Assembly: GCF_037151175.1 (NCBI RefSeq)
Contig: NZ_JBBCOR010000009.1
Location: 62,001 to 126,000, forward strand
Source: Asaia sp003994335
GTDB taxonomy: Bacteria; Pseudomonadota; Alphaproteobacteria; Acetobacterales; Acetobacteraceae
DNA: 64,000 nucleotides
Reading direction: 5' to 3'
Part shown: piece after piece, positions 15,609 to 25,264 of the stretch
How positions within the stretch are numbered: position 1 is the first letter of the stretch
Layout of the letters: every line of letters starts with the position of its first letter
Notes under the pieces: model-generated
Databases searched by the model: none
The model's input: only the letters and a program-made list of their open reading frames with translations
Told to the model about the DNA's origin: nothing
Made by a program: the position numbers and the translations under genes

Positions 15609-17739
15609 TCAGGCGGTCTGAGGTCGCGACGGCGAGGCCCGTGTCGATTTGCGAAAGGCGGGTCTGGTCATCGGTACCGAGAGGCATCGCTCTGAGCTGT
15701 GCGGCAAGACGCCGTGCCCGCTCCAGGTCGTGCAAATGCAGAAAGGCACTCGCATAGGCGAGGCGCTGCGAAACGCTCAGCCGACCAGCGCCGCGAGCGA
15801 TCTGAATATCCAGAATTTGGGAGGCACCTGCCTGATCTCCCCGGTCATAGAGTGCTTGAGATGCAAGCTGACCGAGCGTGCCATCCGGATCGCCCTGATC
15901 GAGCAAATGCGCAAAGTAGAAGCGGGCCGCGTCACGATCAGTGGGCGCGTTACGGATATCTTCTCTGAACGTCGAGGCGCGCAGTACTGAACGCAGCTCC
16001 GGTGTGAGGCCACGGTCAGGCAGAAGCGGGCGCAGCCTCTGCACCGCTCGGTCGTCTCCCGTTTGTGCGGCGAAGTACAGTGCGGCCTGCAATCCTTCCA
16101 TGTTTGAGGGTGAAGCCGCCTCAAGCAAGGGGGCCATCACCTGCTCGGCATCGCGCCGACGATCCTCACCAAGAAGGGCCTGTGCATAGTGCAAACGCGA
16201 CCAGGGAGACAAAGCGTTGCTTTCATCAGCCTTGTGCAGGATCGCCAGGCGCTCCGCCGGCGTGGCTGCCTGCGCGGCCTCGTCGTCATATAACAGGGCC
16301 TGCAATTGCGGGTTCGATACCGGGCTTTCTTCCAGCAGGGAACGTGCTTCTCCGAATTGCCGGTCATTGATCAGCGCGCGTACGAGACGCTCCCTGACCG
16401 ATACGCTGCGCGGGTCGTTGTGCAGCAACGCGCGATAGACGGCTATCGCCTCGGGCCTGCGGCCAGTGCGCTCAAGAATATCCGCGCGCATGGCTTGCAG
16501 CCAGGACTGGCGCGGCGACTGGGCGATCAGGGGATTGATCAGCGCGAGCGTCTCGGCATAACGGCCCCGCCCGAACAGATAATTCGCGCGCGCATAGGAA
16601 TCATTGAGTACCGCGCCACTCTCCGCTGCCCGCCAGCGCTCTGCGGAACTCGGGTCTGCCGCCATCGCACGATCCAGATAGGTGCGGGCTTCCCCGTCTC
16701 TGTTTTGACGAAGCAAACTCACGCCGAGCCCGCCCAATGTATCTGCATCATTCGGCGCGAGCGCCAGAGCCTGCCGGAAGTAACCGATCGCCTGAGACGG
16801 GTTCTTGGCACGCAGCGCGTCCCACCCTTTCTGGCGCAGTTGTTCGTTAGGATGAAGCGTTCCTGCGAGTTCACGTCCCTTGAGCGCGAGGACGTCGCGA
16901 TCACCAGGGTGGTCATTGAGATAGGAGGTAATGACCGCGTCCGAGCTTGTGTTGGCAGGAAGCCAGAGGACAGACTGACGCGCGGTCGTGTCGATTTCCT
17001 GCTTCTGTGCGGGGTTTAGACCGGGGAGTTTGGAAAGGGCCTCGAGCCGCTGGATACCGGTGACGCGATTTTTCTCATCCCAGACGAGCGATTGAGCATA
17101 AGCGATCTGATATTCCATATTATCAGGCGCAGACATGATCAGCTTCGCGAGGCCTTGCTGGGCCTTGCTTCGCTGGTCTGGCACGCCAGCGAGCGTCCGG
17201 TAATACTCCAGGGCATAAAGCGATGTAGGGCGATCGGGGAAAGCCCTCAGATAGGCGGCAGCGGCCTGCGCCGTGGCCCCTCGGCGAGCGAGTGAGCGCG
17301 CCGTTTCAATCTCGGGGCTTGGCGCGGAACGCGCTTGGAGATCCATGTCCAGCGATCGTCCGGCATCAGGATCATGGCTTTGATCGCGTATCTGCTTGAG
17401 GATCTTGTGTGCTGAGGCGATGTCGCCTTCGCGAAGGCGCATCTGACCCTGCATCGCCAGCACATCGGGATCATTGGGCGCAAGCTGCGCCGCTTGGTCA
17501 AGGGCGACACGCGCATCGTCCATACGACCGTGATCGAACCAGTAATGGGCCCGTTTCATCACGACCGGCAGAATCCGTGTGGGATCAAGAGACTGGGCGA
17601 TGCGTTCGTCCTGTGACTGCGACCTTGCCTGTGCCGCTGGGGGTGCGGCGTCCTGAGGTGCAGCCTGCCCTCGTGAAATGCTGACGCAGATCAGCGCCGG
17701 GAGAGCCGCACGGCGCAGCCCGAGGATCCTATTTGTCAC
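15508..17739 (-). CDS. bcsC: Cellulose export protein BcsC, N-terminal part (TPR region), truncated by frameshift
   Basis: Encodes a signal peptide (TNRILGLRRAALPALICVSI...) and a long array of tetratricopeptide repeats, for example VALDQAAQLAPNDPDVLAMQ and YFRQALALAPNDADTLGGLG. BcsC TPRs bridge the periplasm and its barrel forms the export pore. After LNE at about 15604 the frame loses homology and runs another ~30 out-of-frame codons to a stop at 15508. I prefer the GTG at 17739 over the ATG at 17769: AGGAA lies 8 bases upstream and the signal peptide then starts correctly. It overlaps the bcsAB stop by 11 bases. Real coding sequence resumes in the overlapping frame 14019-15608. Confidence 0.88.
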   Translation of the reverse strand: MTNRILGLRRAALPALICVSISRGQAAPQDAAPPAAQARSQSQDERIAQSLDPTRILPVVMKRAHYWFDHGRMDDARVALDQAAQLAPNDPDVLAMQGQMRLREGDIASAHKILKQIRDQSHDPDAGRSLDMDLQARSAPSPEIETARSLARRGATAQAAAAYLRAFPDRPTSLYALEYYRTLAGVPDQRSKAQQGLAKLIMSAPDNMEYQIAYAQSLVWDEKNRVTGIQRLEALSKLPGLNPAQKQEIDTTARQSVLWLPANTSSDAVITSYLNDHPGDRDVLALKGRELAGTLHPNEQLRQKGWDALRAKNPSQAIGYFRQALALAPNDADTLGGLGVSLLRQNRDGEARTYLDRAMAADPSSAERWRAAESGAVLNDSYARANYLFGRGRYAETLALINPLIAQSPRQSWLQAMRADILERTGRRPEAIAVYRALLHNDPRSVSVRERLVRALINDRQFGEARSLLEESPVSNPQLQALLYDDEAAQAATPAERLAILHKADESNALSPWSRLHYAQALLGEDRRRDAEQVMAPLLEAASPSNMEGLQAALYFAAQTGDDRAVQRLRPLLPDRGLTPELRSVLRASTFREDIRNAPTDRDAARFYFAHLLDQGDPDGTLGQLASQALYDRGDQAGASQILDIQIARGAGRLSVSQRLAYASAFLHLHDLERARRLAAQLRAMPLGTDDQTRLSQIDTGLAVATSDRLNESGNRARLWGTGPCYRSCQPSRRSQSRFGSAL

Positions 17740-20700
17740 GGCGGAGTTCCTGCTGGCGGCGTCTTGCATGGGATGTAAGGATACGGAACAGGATCAGAAC
17801 GCCCACCCCAATGCCAAACATCGCGAGGATAATAACGCGGAACGGATGATTGCCGAGATAAAGGTCGGGCCAGAACCAAAATGGGAGGGACCCAATTGTG
17901 TAGGTCGGCAGATTTCTCGTCGACAGGACGTGGCTTCCGTTGACGATTGCCAGATCACCCTGAATCATGGGCTGGACCTTCGTGTCATGTACGGCCTGGA
18001 GCAGGCGTTCCAACCCCTGTGGATTTTCGCTCAGCATGAGGACCATAGTCGCATTTGAGGAAAAGGGAGAGCGTCTTTCGATGAGGACACCTCCATCACC
18101 GAGCGAGGTCGTTGCGCTCAACGCACGCAGCAAGTCCGGAGTCTTACCTGTGGACTGGCTACTGAAGCTCCGCGAAAGGACGTGGAACGGCTCGAGGAAA
18201 GTCGAGCTGCTATAATTGAGTGTCGTGCCGTTAAGGCTGTAGGGAGTACCGCGGAGGAAGCGCTCGATGGCAGGCGAAGAGGCGACTGTGTCGAGGACAA
18301 TCAGGTTGCGCGTCTCGGTTTCGGAGACTGCGTCCGAATGGAGAACTGTCAGACCGGAGACGGGATATTGCGTGAAGGCGCCGATCATACCCATCAAATC
18401 CAGATAAACCGACTCTACCCCTTCAGTATGTGATGAGGGCAGTACGACTGCCGTATCGGAAAGATCGGCCATACGCGTGAACGGAAACCCTGAGTTGGCA
18501 AAATAGGCCAGATTGGGAAGCTGGGTATAGTGATAGGCCCGGGTCAGATCGATCGTCGAATCCGGGTCGATGCTCATGCGCAAATCCTGCGTCATGCCAC
18601 TGCAATCGCGTCGGCCTACCGGACGGCTCTCGAGGTAGAAGTCGAGTGTATTGGCACCGTAAATCGCCCAAGGAGGAATGGCGACGCTTGCAGATTGCAC
18701 CCGCGACGCTGCTGGCCAAAATCTCTTGATCCAGTCGGGCAAATCCGAGGGCGGCGCGAGAGAGACGGATTTGAGATAGAGGCCATTGACACTGACATCT
18801 ACATGCGAGCGCCTGCGGTCGATCTCCGTTCCCAAGGGGCCGCGAACCGTGAAATGCAGGCTCAAAGGGTGATCGCGCCACGTATAGATATCTGGCGAGG
18901 TACGGAACGGTACTGATATCGTTCCGGGCACATAGCCATAGCCCTGCAGCGACGACAGGGCGACGAGATCCCCTACCCTCACCGGCTGTGAACGCGTCAC
19001 GAAACCAGGAGCATCGTAGGGCTGCCTCGGCTGAATGGTCACCTCAGGGGCAAGGATACGGGCTGCGTGGGGAAAGCCTTTGCTACCAAATGCAATAGAG
19101 CGTGCAGCGGCCAGAACTTCGCTGTCTGTACGCCCTGTGACGATCAGAAGGGCACCAAACGGATCATTCGCGTTAACTGTCTCGAGGACGGTTGGTCCAT
19201 CGATAGACGCCTGCCCTTTCAAAAACTCACCCAGGGTCGATGCCGGGCCGATCACAACCGCATTCCCAGAGGGTGGCATCTGAGACATTACGGGGAAGCT
19301 CACGCCGCGGTACTGGGCCATGGACCCGAACCACGATGCTAGAATGGCCGAGGCCTCGAGCGTATGAGAATTGCTCTGTCGTGCGATGACGAATGGTACA
19401 CGGGCCGGAGTCAGTACTGCTTCGTCGAAGAATGGCTCTGGCAAAGCAGCGAGGTCTCGGGAGGGAGGCATCGGGGCGGTGGTGATAGAGAGAGTCGACT
19501 GGCCCAAGATCTTTGCCCATAGCACAGGGCTGGTCTGATCCCCGCAACTCAAGGTGTACTGCCCTGCGAAATGGAATGTCAGGACGTTATGCTCTTTGAA
19601 ATAAAGTGGATTGACCTGAAAGCTGAGCGGGCCGAATTGCGGCTTGTTCTTATCAGGGTGGACCACGCCGATATATTGGTCATTGAGGAAAATAGTGACC
19701 CCGCTCCCCGCAGGTAGCATTTCGGGAGATAGGGAACCAAAGAGAGAGAGGGTGGCGCTCGTCACGACTTCGGAGGAGGAGACCCCAAAATTCAGCCCCT
19801 GGATCGGAATCCAGGGCGTCATTAGGAGGGTATCGGCGCTGCCAAGTTGGCTGAAGCTCCAGGACGTCGTTCGCGCATTCTCGAGTTCATCGCGGGATAA
19901 TGCCGGTCCTGTTTGCGCCGGTCCTTGGTCCAGGATAGCAGAGCCAGGCGCAGCGAGAGCCGGCGGAACCGGCGCCAGACGCGGATCTGGAACTGTTACG
20001 GACGCGGAGATACCAGGCGTCGCTAGAGGCGTGTTCGTAGTACTGTTACCCACGACCGTGGGACTAGTCGTTGCCGGCATTGCAGCGGGGGGAGAAGGTT
20101 GCGTGGCCGGGGAAATTTGATTTCCAGACGAGACCATACGGCCGGGTAACGGTAGATCCGCAGGATTTACCTGTGCGGAGGCGCTACCGGTGAGCATGAT
20201 GGCACCGAGCCCAAGAACGAGCGCCAGACTCCGAATCATTCCGGGATTGGGACGGACGATGACGGCAGTCTTCTGCGGCGTGGCTGGTGTCACACGGGGC
20301 ATGAGCGAGATACTCGGCTTCTGCTTACGAAATGTTGCAGGCTTGAAGAGTTCGAAGATACTCCGAAGGATGAGACCAATCGAGCGCGGCAGGCTGTCCG
20401 GCTTGTAATCTGCCCAGCTTCTCCATGAATCCAGACGGCCGAATATGACACGCACGATTTGTGCCTCCTGCAAAAGGGTAGTTTCTGCCCAGCGCAGAGC
20501 CAGTTCGCCGGATTGCGCGGCGCGAACGACGATCGCAGGAAGACAGTAAGTATCATTATGATCCCGGATCATAACGGTAACGGAAGAATCTTTCACGAAA
20601 GCTTCGGCGGGTGCGGTACCGTGAAGCTGGCAGCCGCCGTAAGACATGTTTTGGGTCATGAAGTGAAAGAGGCGACCGTCTTCGACACGCACCATGACCG

Positions 20701-22450
20701 GAACGACCATCTCGACGCGGGGACTCTTGCGAATCTGCATTGATTCCCGTCCGATCGAGATGGCGGCAAGAAGTATGGTGATGCTTATCGACACCCAAAC
20801 GACATTCATCATGAGCGCGTTGGAGACAATGTAGTCGTTGTGCTGGAAGAAAAGCCTGTAAAGGCCGAACACCAACCCCAGTATCAGCGCGATTGCGATG
20901 TAGACATTCGGATAAATCGCGCTCCAGTCCAAATAGGAACGATCCAAAATACCACCCTTTTCTGTCACGTTGAATTTGCCGCGACGTGGAAAAAGGAGGG
21001 TCATGATGGTAACCCGAGCCAGAAAAGGTGCGAGTGTCGTCTCGTAGACCTCGCTCCATAGAGAATAACGCCAGTTCCTGTTGGTGCGTGCCGAAGTCAA
21101 TACGCTATGCATCAGATGCGGTATTGCGTAGATCGCAATGGCGAAAGGCGAGGCATCGATTAGCGTTTGATTGAAAAGGAGGTAGGCCATCGGCGCGGAG
21201 AGGAAGATCAGACGCGGGATGGCGAACAAGAAACTGGCGATTGCAGCAAAATAGCACAGGCGTTGTGCGAAGTTCAGGCCTGGCCCGAAAAGCGGATTAT
21301 CCAGACGGAAAATCTGTAGCATCCCCCTTGCCCAACGCATACGCTGGCCGACATGCAGGATCAGGCGTTCCGTCGCCAGTCCAGCGGCCATGGGTTTGCC
21401 GATATACGCGGTAGACCAGCCAAGACGCTGCAATTTGAGCGCCGTGTGCATATCCTCGGTGACGGTTTCAACAGCAACTCCGCCGATCTCCATCAGCGCC
21501 GAACGTCGGATCACCGCGCAGGAACCGCAGAAGAAGGTCGCATTCCAGAAGTCATTGCCGTCCTGAATCAGACCGTAAAACAGGTTCCCTTCCGGTGGAA
21601 CGATAGCGCCATGAGAAAAATTCCGCTGGAACGGATCGGCTGAATAGAAGTGATGGGGCGTCTGCAAAAGCGCGAGCTTCTCTTCAGACATGAAGGGCGC
21701 AACCGTCTCCTGCAGGAAACTGCGCTTGGCAATGTGATCGCAATCGAAGATTGCAATCAGTTCGCCTTTGGTGATCGTCATCGCGTGATTGAGGTTGCCG
21801 GCTTTCGCGTGACTATGTTCCGACCGGGCGATGTAGCCGGCACCGCAAGCCTCGGCAAACTCCTGGAACTCTTCGCGATGCCCATCATCGAGAATATAAA
21901 CGTGAAGTCGATCGGCAGGCCAATCGATCCCCATTGCTGCGAGCACAGTCTGCCGAACGATACGCAGTTCTTCATTATAGGTCGGGATATAAATATCCAC
22001 GCTGGGCCAGGAAGCAATATCGTCTGGCATCGGCGCGACACGGCGTCCCAACGGATGAAGCGACTGGAAATAGCTGAGAACAAGCATGACAAACGCGTAG
22101 ATCTCGGCGGCGACGAGCGTTGTCCCCAGTATCGATTGGGTCCATGTGCTGAAATTCAGGGTTTCGGTCAGGCGCCAGCTCAGATAGCGGAGCGAGACGA
22201 TGATCGAGAGCCCCTTGAGGACGAGGGTTGCGCGTGGCCCAGGCCGACGATTAACGACGAAGAAAACGAGAATGCCGAATAAACAGACGATGGTCTGTCC
22301 TGCGAGGTTCAGATGAACAAATGCAGCGACAAATGTACTCAGAAGCGCGACAACGATCATGGAAAACTTGATTGTCGTATCCAGGCGCGATTCATGGGCG
22401 CTATCGATCCAGTGTTCTGCAATCGAAATTGCATGCCTGACGCGGCTCAT
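17729..22450 (-). CDS. bcsAB: Fused cellulose synthase BcsA-BcsB
   Basis: 1,573 residues from the ATG at 22450 (AGGAAG upstream). The BcsA half has membrane helices and the GT2 motifs LDDG (~188), FDCDH (~236), TEDMH (~331) and QRMRWARG (~369), needed to polymerise UDP-glucose into beta-1,4-glucan. A PilZ segment for cyclic di-GMP follows: RKSPR (RxxxR, ~574) and NMSYGG (~601). Near residue 740 a hydrophobic stretch (SLALVLGLGAIMLTGSASA) leads into a Pro/Thr-rich linker and the periplasmic BcsB half, which ends in a single membrane anchor (FRVIILAMFGIGVGVLILF). Fusion of the two subunits is known from Komagataeibacter AcsAB. The gene is 22 bases after the BcsQ-like gene and overlaps bcsC. Confidence 0.95.
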   Translation of the reverse strand: MSRVRHAISIAEHWIDSAHESRLDTTIKFSMIVVALLSTFVAAFVHLNLAGQTIVCLFGILVFFVVNRRPGPRATLVLKGLSIIVSLRYLSWRLTETLNFSTWTQSILGTTLVAAEIYAFVMLVLSYFQSLHPLGRRVAPMPDDIASWPSVDIYIPTYNEELRIVRQTVLAAMGIDWPADRLHVYILDDGHREEFQEFAEACGAGYIARSEHSHAKAGNLNHAMTITKGELIAIFDCDHIAKRSFLQETVAPFMSEEKLALLQTPHHFYSADPFQRNFSHGAIVPPEGNLFYGLIQDGNDFWNATFFCGSCAVIRRSALMEIGGVAVETVTEDMHTALKLQRLGWSTAYIGKPMAAGLATERLILHVGQRMRWARGMLQIFRLDNPLFGPGLNFAQRLCYFAAIASFLFAIPRLIFLSAPMAYLLFNQTLIDASPFAIAIYAIPHLMHSVLTSARTNRNWRYSLWSEVYETTLAPFLARVTIMTLLFPRRGKFNVTEKGGILDRSYLDWSAIYPNVYIAIALILGLVFGLYRLFFQHNDYIVSNALMMNVVWVSISITILLAAISIGRESMQIRKSPRVEMVVPVMVRVEDGRLFHFMTQNMSYGGCQLHGTAPAEAFVKDSSVTVMIRDHNDTYCLPAIVVRAAQSGELALRWAETTLLQEAQIVRVIFGRLDSWRSWADYKPDSLPRSIGLILRSIFELFKPATFRKQKPSISLMPRVTPATPQKTAVIVRPNPGMIRSLALVLGLGAIMLTGSASAQVNPADLPLPGRMVSSGNQISPATQPSPPAAMPATTSPTVVGNSTTNTPLATPGISASVTVPDPRLAPVPPALAAPGSAILDQGPAQTGPALSRDELENARTTSWSFSQLGSADTLLMTPWIPIQGLNFGVSSSEVVTSATLSLFGSLSPEMLPAGSGVTIFLNDQYIGVVHPDKNKPQFGPLSFQVNPLYFKEHNVLTFHFAGQYTLSCGDQTSPVLWAKILGQSTLSITTAPMPPSRDLAALPEPFFDEAVLTPARVPFVIARQSNSHTLEASAILASWFGSMAQYRGVSFPVMSQMPPSGNAVVIGPASTLGEFLKGQASIDGPTVLETVNANDPFGALLIVTGRTDSEVLAAARSIAFGSKGFPHAARILAPEVTIQPRQPYDAPGFVTRSQPVRVGDLVALSSLQGYGYVPGTISVPFRTSPDIYTWRDHPLSLHFTVRGPLGTEIDRRRSHVDVSVNGLYLKSVSLAPPSDLPDWIKRFWPAASRVQSASVAIPPWAIYGANTLDFYLESRPVGRRDCSGMTQDLRMSIDPDSTIDLTRAYHYTQLPNLAYFANSGFPFTRMADLSDTAVVLPSSHTEGVESVYLDLMGMIGAFTQYPVSGLTVLHSDAVSETETRNLIVLDTVASSPAIERFLRGTPYSLNGTTLNYSSSTFLEPFHVLSRSFSSQSTGKTPDLLRALSATTSLGDGGVLIERRSPFSSNATMVLMLSENPQGLERLLQAVHDTKVQPMIQGDLAIVNGSHVLSTRNLPTYTIGSLPFWFWPDLYLGNHPFRVIILAMFGIGVGVLILFRILTSHARRRQQELRRDK

Positions 22451-22472
22451 GCCAGCTTCCTCACTCAAAGTT

Positions 22473-23243
22473 TCAGTGCAGCCTGCGAACCGTCTGGAGC
22501 AGACGATCTCCGATCGCCTCAAGGTCTAGAGCCGCGCGCGAAAAGGGTGCGTAGTGATGAATCAGCTTTTGGCTGGCAAAGGCTTCCCCGACATGCTCAT
22601 CGCGGAAAATTGTCCCGAGATGCATGGAGCCAAGACGCCGGATAATCTGGGGCATCGTCATCGCGCTGATACGGTTCATGGGATCGAAGCGATTGACAAC
22701 CACCTGATGCAGAAAAGGCAAGCTCGTCTGGGCCTCACGTGCGTAGCAGCTCCCCGAATGAATCTCTGCAATCAACGAGACGCAAGACGCCTCTGCAGTC
22801 ATGACGGTGACGACCATATCCGCGTGATCAATCAGTGCGGAGAGTGCCACCGAATAGCCCGGCGCCGTGTCGACGATAACGACTGTGTCCGGAGCCTGTG
22901 CCAAGGACACAAGATCATTGGCGAGAACGCCCGGGTTTGTCACGACCACCCGCTCAAAAGCCATCTGGCGTTCCAAAGACAACGTACCGAAGGGATATAT
23001 GATGACGTCATTTACCCCCCTCACGGCCGTATCTCGCCAGAGGCGGCGACTTGCAATCTCAGGTGCGAAGCCGGCGCGATGTGAAATCGGGATACCAAAG
23101 TGTAGACGCAACGCGTTTTGCGGATCGAGATCGACTGCTACGACCCGCGGTATCCCGGCGCGGCGCAGTTCCTCCGCGAGATGCGCGGTTACCATGGTCT
23201 TTCCAACACCCCCCTTGGGTGAGGCTACGCATATAAGTGTCAT
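22473..23243 (-). CDS. bcsQ: BcsQ-like ParA-family ATPase
   Basis: 256 residues from the ATG at 23243. A MinD/ParA-type P-loop opens the protein (ASPKGGVGKTMVTAHLAEEL), with VDLDPQNALRLHFG as the switch region and VIVDTAPGYSVALSALIDHA as Walker B. In enterobacteria BcsQ (YhjQ) is needed for cellulose synthesis and helps place the synthase complex at the pole; it works with BcsR. Residue spacing and the position directly upstream of bcsAB support BcsQ. An in-frame ATG at 23309 is less likely because the extra residues precede the usual start and overlap the upstream gene. bcsR, bcsE, bcsF and bcsG are not in this window. Confidence 0.85.
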   Translation of the reverse strand: MTLICVASPKGGVGKTMVTAHLAEELRRAGIPRVVAVDLDPQNALRLHFGIPISHRAGFAPEIASRRLWRDTAVRGVNDVIIYPFGTLSLERQMAFERVVVTNPGVLANDLVSLAQAPDTVVIVDTAPGYSVALSALIDHADMVVTVMTAEASCVSLIAEIHSGSCYAREAQTSLPFLHQVVVNRFDPMNRISAMTMPQIIRRLGSMHLGTIFRDEHVGEAFASQKLIHHYAPFSRAALDLEAIGDRLLQTVRRLH

Positions 23244-23289
23244 CAGGGCTGCTATCGTCTCAGAGGGGTTAAGATAAGCAATCGATGTT

Positions 23290-23742
23290 CTAGCGACGAA
23301 ATACGCCATGTAGGCGACGCTGCGTGCTGTGTCGGCTTTGCGGTGAGGCTCTTAGTGAAGACAGCAATTGCTTGAGGGGCGTGTGCTTCCACTGTTGATC
23401 TGGATTTGAAACGAAGCTTGTCTCAACTCCCCTGGAAGCAGAATCACCCAATGGAATGGCCTTTTTGACGAAGACGGCCTTGGGGGGAGGCTCGACCTCG
23501 TACGCACGACCATCGGTCTCCTGCGTTGGGGACATTTGAGGACGGGGCTCAGGCACATCGAACCGCACCTTCGAGGCCTCCCGCTCCGCATACGACGGGC
23601 TATTTTCAGTATCAGATGGCCGCGGCTGTGACTGTCCTTCAATCCGCGATAAGGCGTCGAATTCATGAAAACCGCCATGAGCTTCCACTGGGGAACCTGC
23701 TTCGTTGAAAGATTCGTTTAGAAGCTTGAAGTTATCGGGCAT
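23290..23742 (-). CDS. Small hydrophilic protein of the cellulose operon (BcsP/CcpAx position)
   Basis: 150 residues, rich in Pro, Ser, Glu and Arg, with no membrane segment or signal peptide; probably largely disordered and cytoplasmic. The start is 1 base overlapping the endoglucanase stop (TGATG), so it is translated with it. The conserved-looking parts are the N-terminus (NFKLLNESFNEAG) and the basic C-terminus (HTPLKQLLSSLRASPQSR). Its position, after the endoglucanase and before bcsQ-bcsAB, matches that of CcpAx (BcsH) in Komagataeibacter and of BcsP in other type I operons. I could not establish homology to either by eye, so the name is left open. An assembly or localisation factor is the likely role. 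Confidence 0.7.
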   Translation of the reverse strand: MPDNFKLLNESFNEAGSPVEAHGGFHEFDALSRIEGQSQPRPSDTENSPSYAEREASKVRFDVPEPRPQMSPTQETDGRAYEVEPPPKAVFVKKAIPLGDSASRGVETSFVSNPDQQWKHTPLKQLLSSLRASPQSRHSTQRRLHGVFRR

Positions 23743-24791
23743 CAGACCATCTCCATGGCAGCAATTCGCGCCAGTAACGTGAGCGAAGACGAATAATAAT
23801 CGGCGCTATCTTTGACACTTGGAAGGATTGGGAGTGCGTCCGCGCCGTGCAAGGCAAATTGGTAAACGGCGCGGAAACCGGGTGGTGCGGCATAAGGTGA
23901 ACGCTCGCCCGTGTTGAGATCGACCCAGGCTGGCAGGTCTGCCATTGACCAGTTCTGACTGACGGCGAGGAGCGATTGTGTCAGACTGGGCACCATGCGC
24001 TTCGACCATTTTAGATAAAGAGGGATACGAATGGCATCATAGGAGAAACGCGCAGGAAAGCCGGGCGCGGGTGCGATACGCTCGGATTTCTTGTCTATGG
24101 ACAGCCAGTCAGGGGGCAAACCCCACAGTCCGAAGCGGCTGGCCTGGATGAGCTGCGTGCCGGTTTCCATCAACGCGCGCCATGGGCCATTCGGATCAAG
24201 CGATGCTGCCCGCCCCAGCGCCGGCATGAGGTAATATGAAAGGTTGATGATCGTGATTTTGGAGCGATCAAAGCCCTTCATCGCGGGCAGGAACACAGTG
24301 CGCGAGCCGACCTTGCGCACACAACGCGACGCAAGGTCAGCGAGTATGGCCCGCGCCGCATCGATATAGTCGGGACGCTGCCAGAGAATACCTCCCCGCC
24401 GCAGCGCCCACGCAATCATCAGATCGCCGTCGGAGGCGTTGTTCGTGTCAGTAATGTGAGGCTGCGTCGGCACCCACCGCCAACTGCTCAATGCGTCGCC
24501 GCGATGCCGGAGCGTATCCCGTGTCCAGCTCCAGATCTGCTCGAAGACGGCCTGATCGTTGAAGGTCGAGGCGAAAAACATGCCATAACCCTGCCCCTCG
24601 GAATGGGACACACCCTGATTACCCGTATCGATGACACGACCGTCAGGGCGGATATATCGGCCCTTGAAGACCTCCCAGTCGCTATCGGTCTGAGCGGACC
24701 TTTCCTCTGCTCGGCCGCTCCCTACAGATAGGGCGATCGATGCGGCTGCTGAGCCGCTGCAGAACCCCCTTCGCGTTCTCAAACGAAACAT
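23742..24791 (-). CDS. bcsZ: Endo-beta-1,4-glucanase, GH8 (BcsZ/CMCax)
   Basis: 349 residues. A signal peptide (GFCSGSAAASIALSVGSGRA) is followed by a GH8 (alpha/alpha)6 barrel. Landmarks: VSHSEGQGYGMFFA with the general-acid Glu, NNASDGDLMIAWAL with the catalytic-base region Asp, and FPARFSYDAIRIPLYLKWS. The ATG at 24791 follows GGAAG; the upstream GTG at 24809 is less likely. In Komagataeibacter CMCax is secreted and needed for proper ribbon assembly by cutting disordered glucan. It is the first gene of the operon and overlaps the next gene by 1 base. Confidence 0.9.
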   Translation of the reverse strand: MFRLRTRRGFCSGSAAASIALSVGSGRAEERSAQTDSDWEVFKGRYIRPDGRVIDTGNQGVSHSEGQGYGMFFASTFNDQAVFEQIWSWTRDTLRHRGDALSSWRWVPTQPHITDTNNASDGDLMIAWALRRGGILWQRPDYIDAARAILADLASRCVRKVGSRTVFLPAMKGFDRSKITIINLSYYLMPALGRAASLDPNGPWRALMETGTQLIQASRFGLWGLPPDWLSIDKKSERIAPAPGFPARFSYDAIRIPLYLKWSKRMVPSLTQSLLAVSQNWSMADLPAWVDLNTGERSPYAAPPGFRAVYQFALHGADALPILPSVKDSADYYSSSLTLLARIAAMEMV

Positions 24792-25264
24792 TAACGATCT
24801 TCCGTCCACCTGCAGACTTAAGCTACAAATTAATTCCTCGACCTTTGAATAATATCACGATTACGTCAACAGGTTATGAAGGACGTTAATGACGGAGAGG
24901 GGCATTCTGCCCTAGAATAGGTAAAAATCATTAAAAACTGCACGCCTATCGTCACAGTGCTACCCATTTGCCAGCAAAGCCTCGCGAATGATCATGAGGC
25001 GTCCAGTTACCTCGCGATTCGCGCAGGCGATCATTAAGGCCGAGGCGTAAGAATTCCGAACTATGCAAGCAGGCACCATGGAAATGCCGTGCACATGGCA
25101 GGAGGGCTACGCCGATCGGGCTGAGCAGTATCGATTTGGAAACAAATATCAACAACCCATCGTTCGGTCGTTGGCTCAAGCAACGACTGAGCGGCGATAA
25201 GCGGGCCTGCTCATGACAAGGCGCTACATTGGCGCCCAGTCAAAAGTCGCATGTTGGTCTAGCC
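24792..25264. other. Intergenic region upstream of the cellulose operon
   Basis: No supported gene; the 75-codon minus-strand frame at 24952-25179 has no recognisable content. The part near 24810-24950 is AT-rich and probably holds the operon promoter. A short hairpin GGGCA/TGCCC lies at about 24900-24914. Confidence 0.45.

Noticed and set aside
24952..25179. 75-codon minus-strand frame upstream of the cellulose operon
   Set aside because: No recognisable protein content, no ribosome-binding site and inside a probable promoter region.
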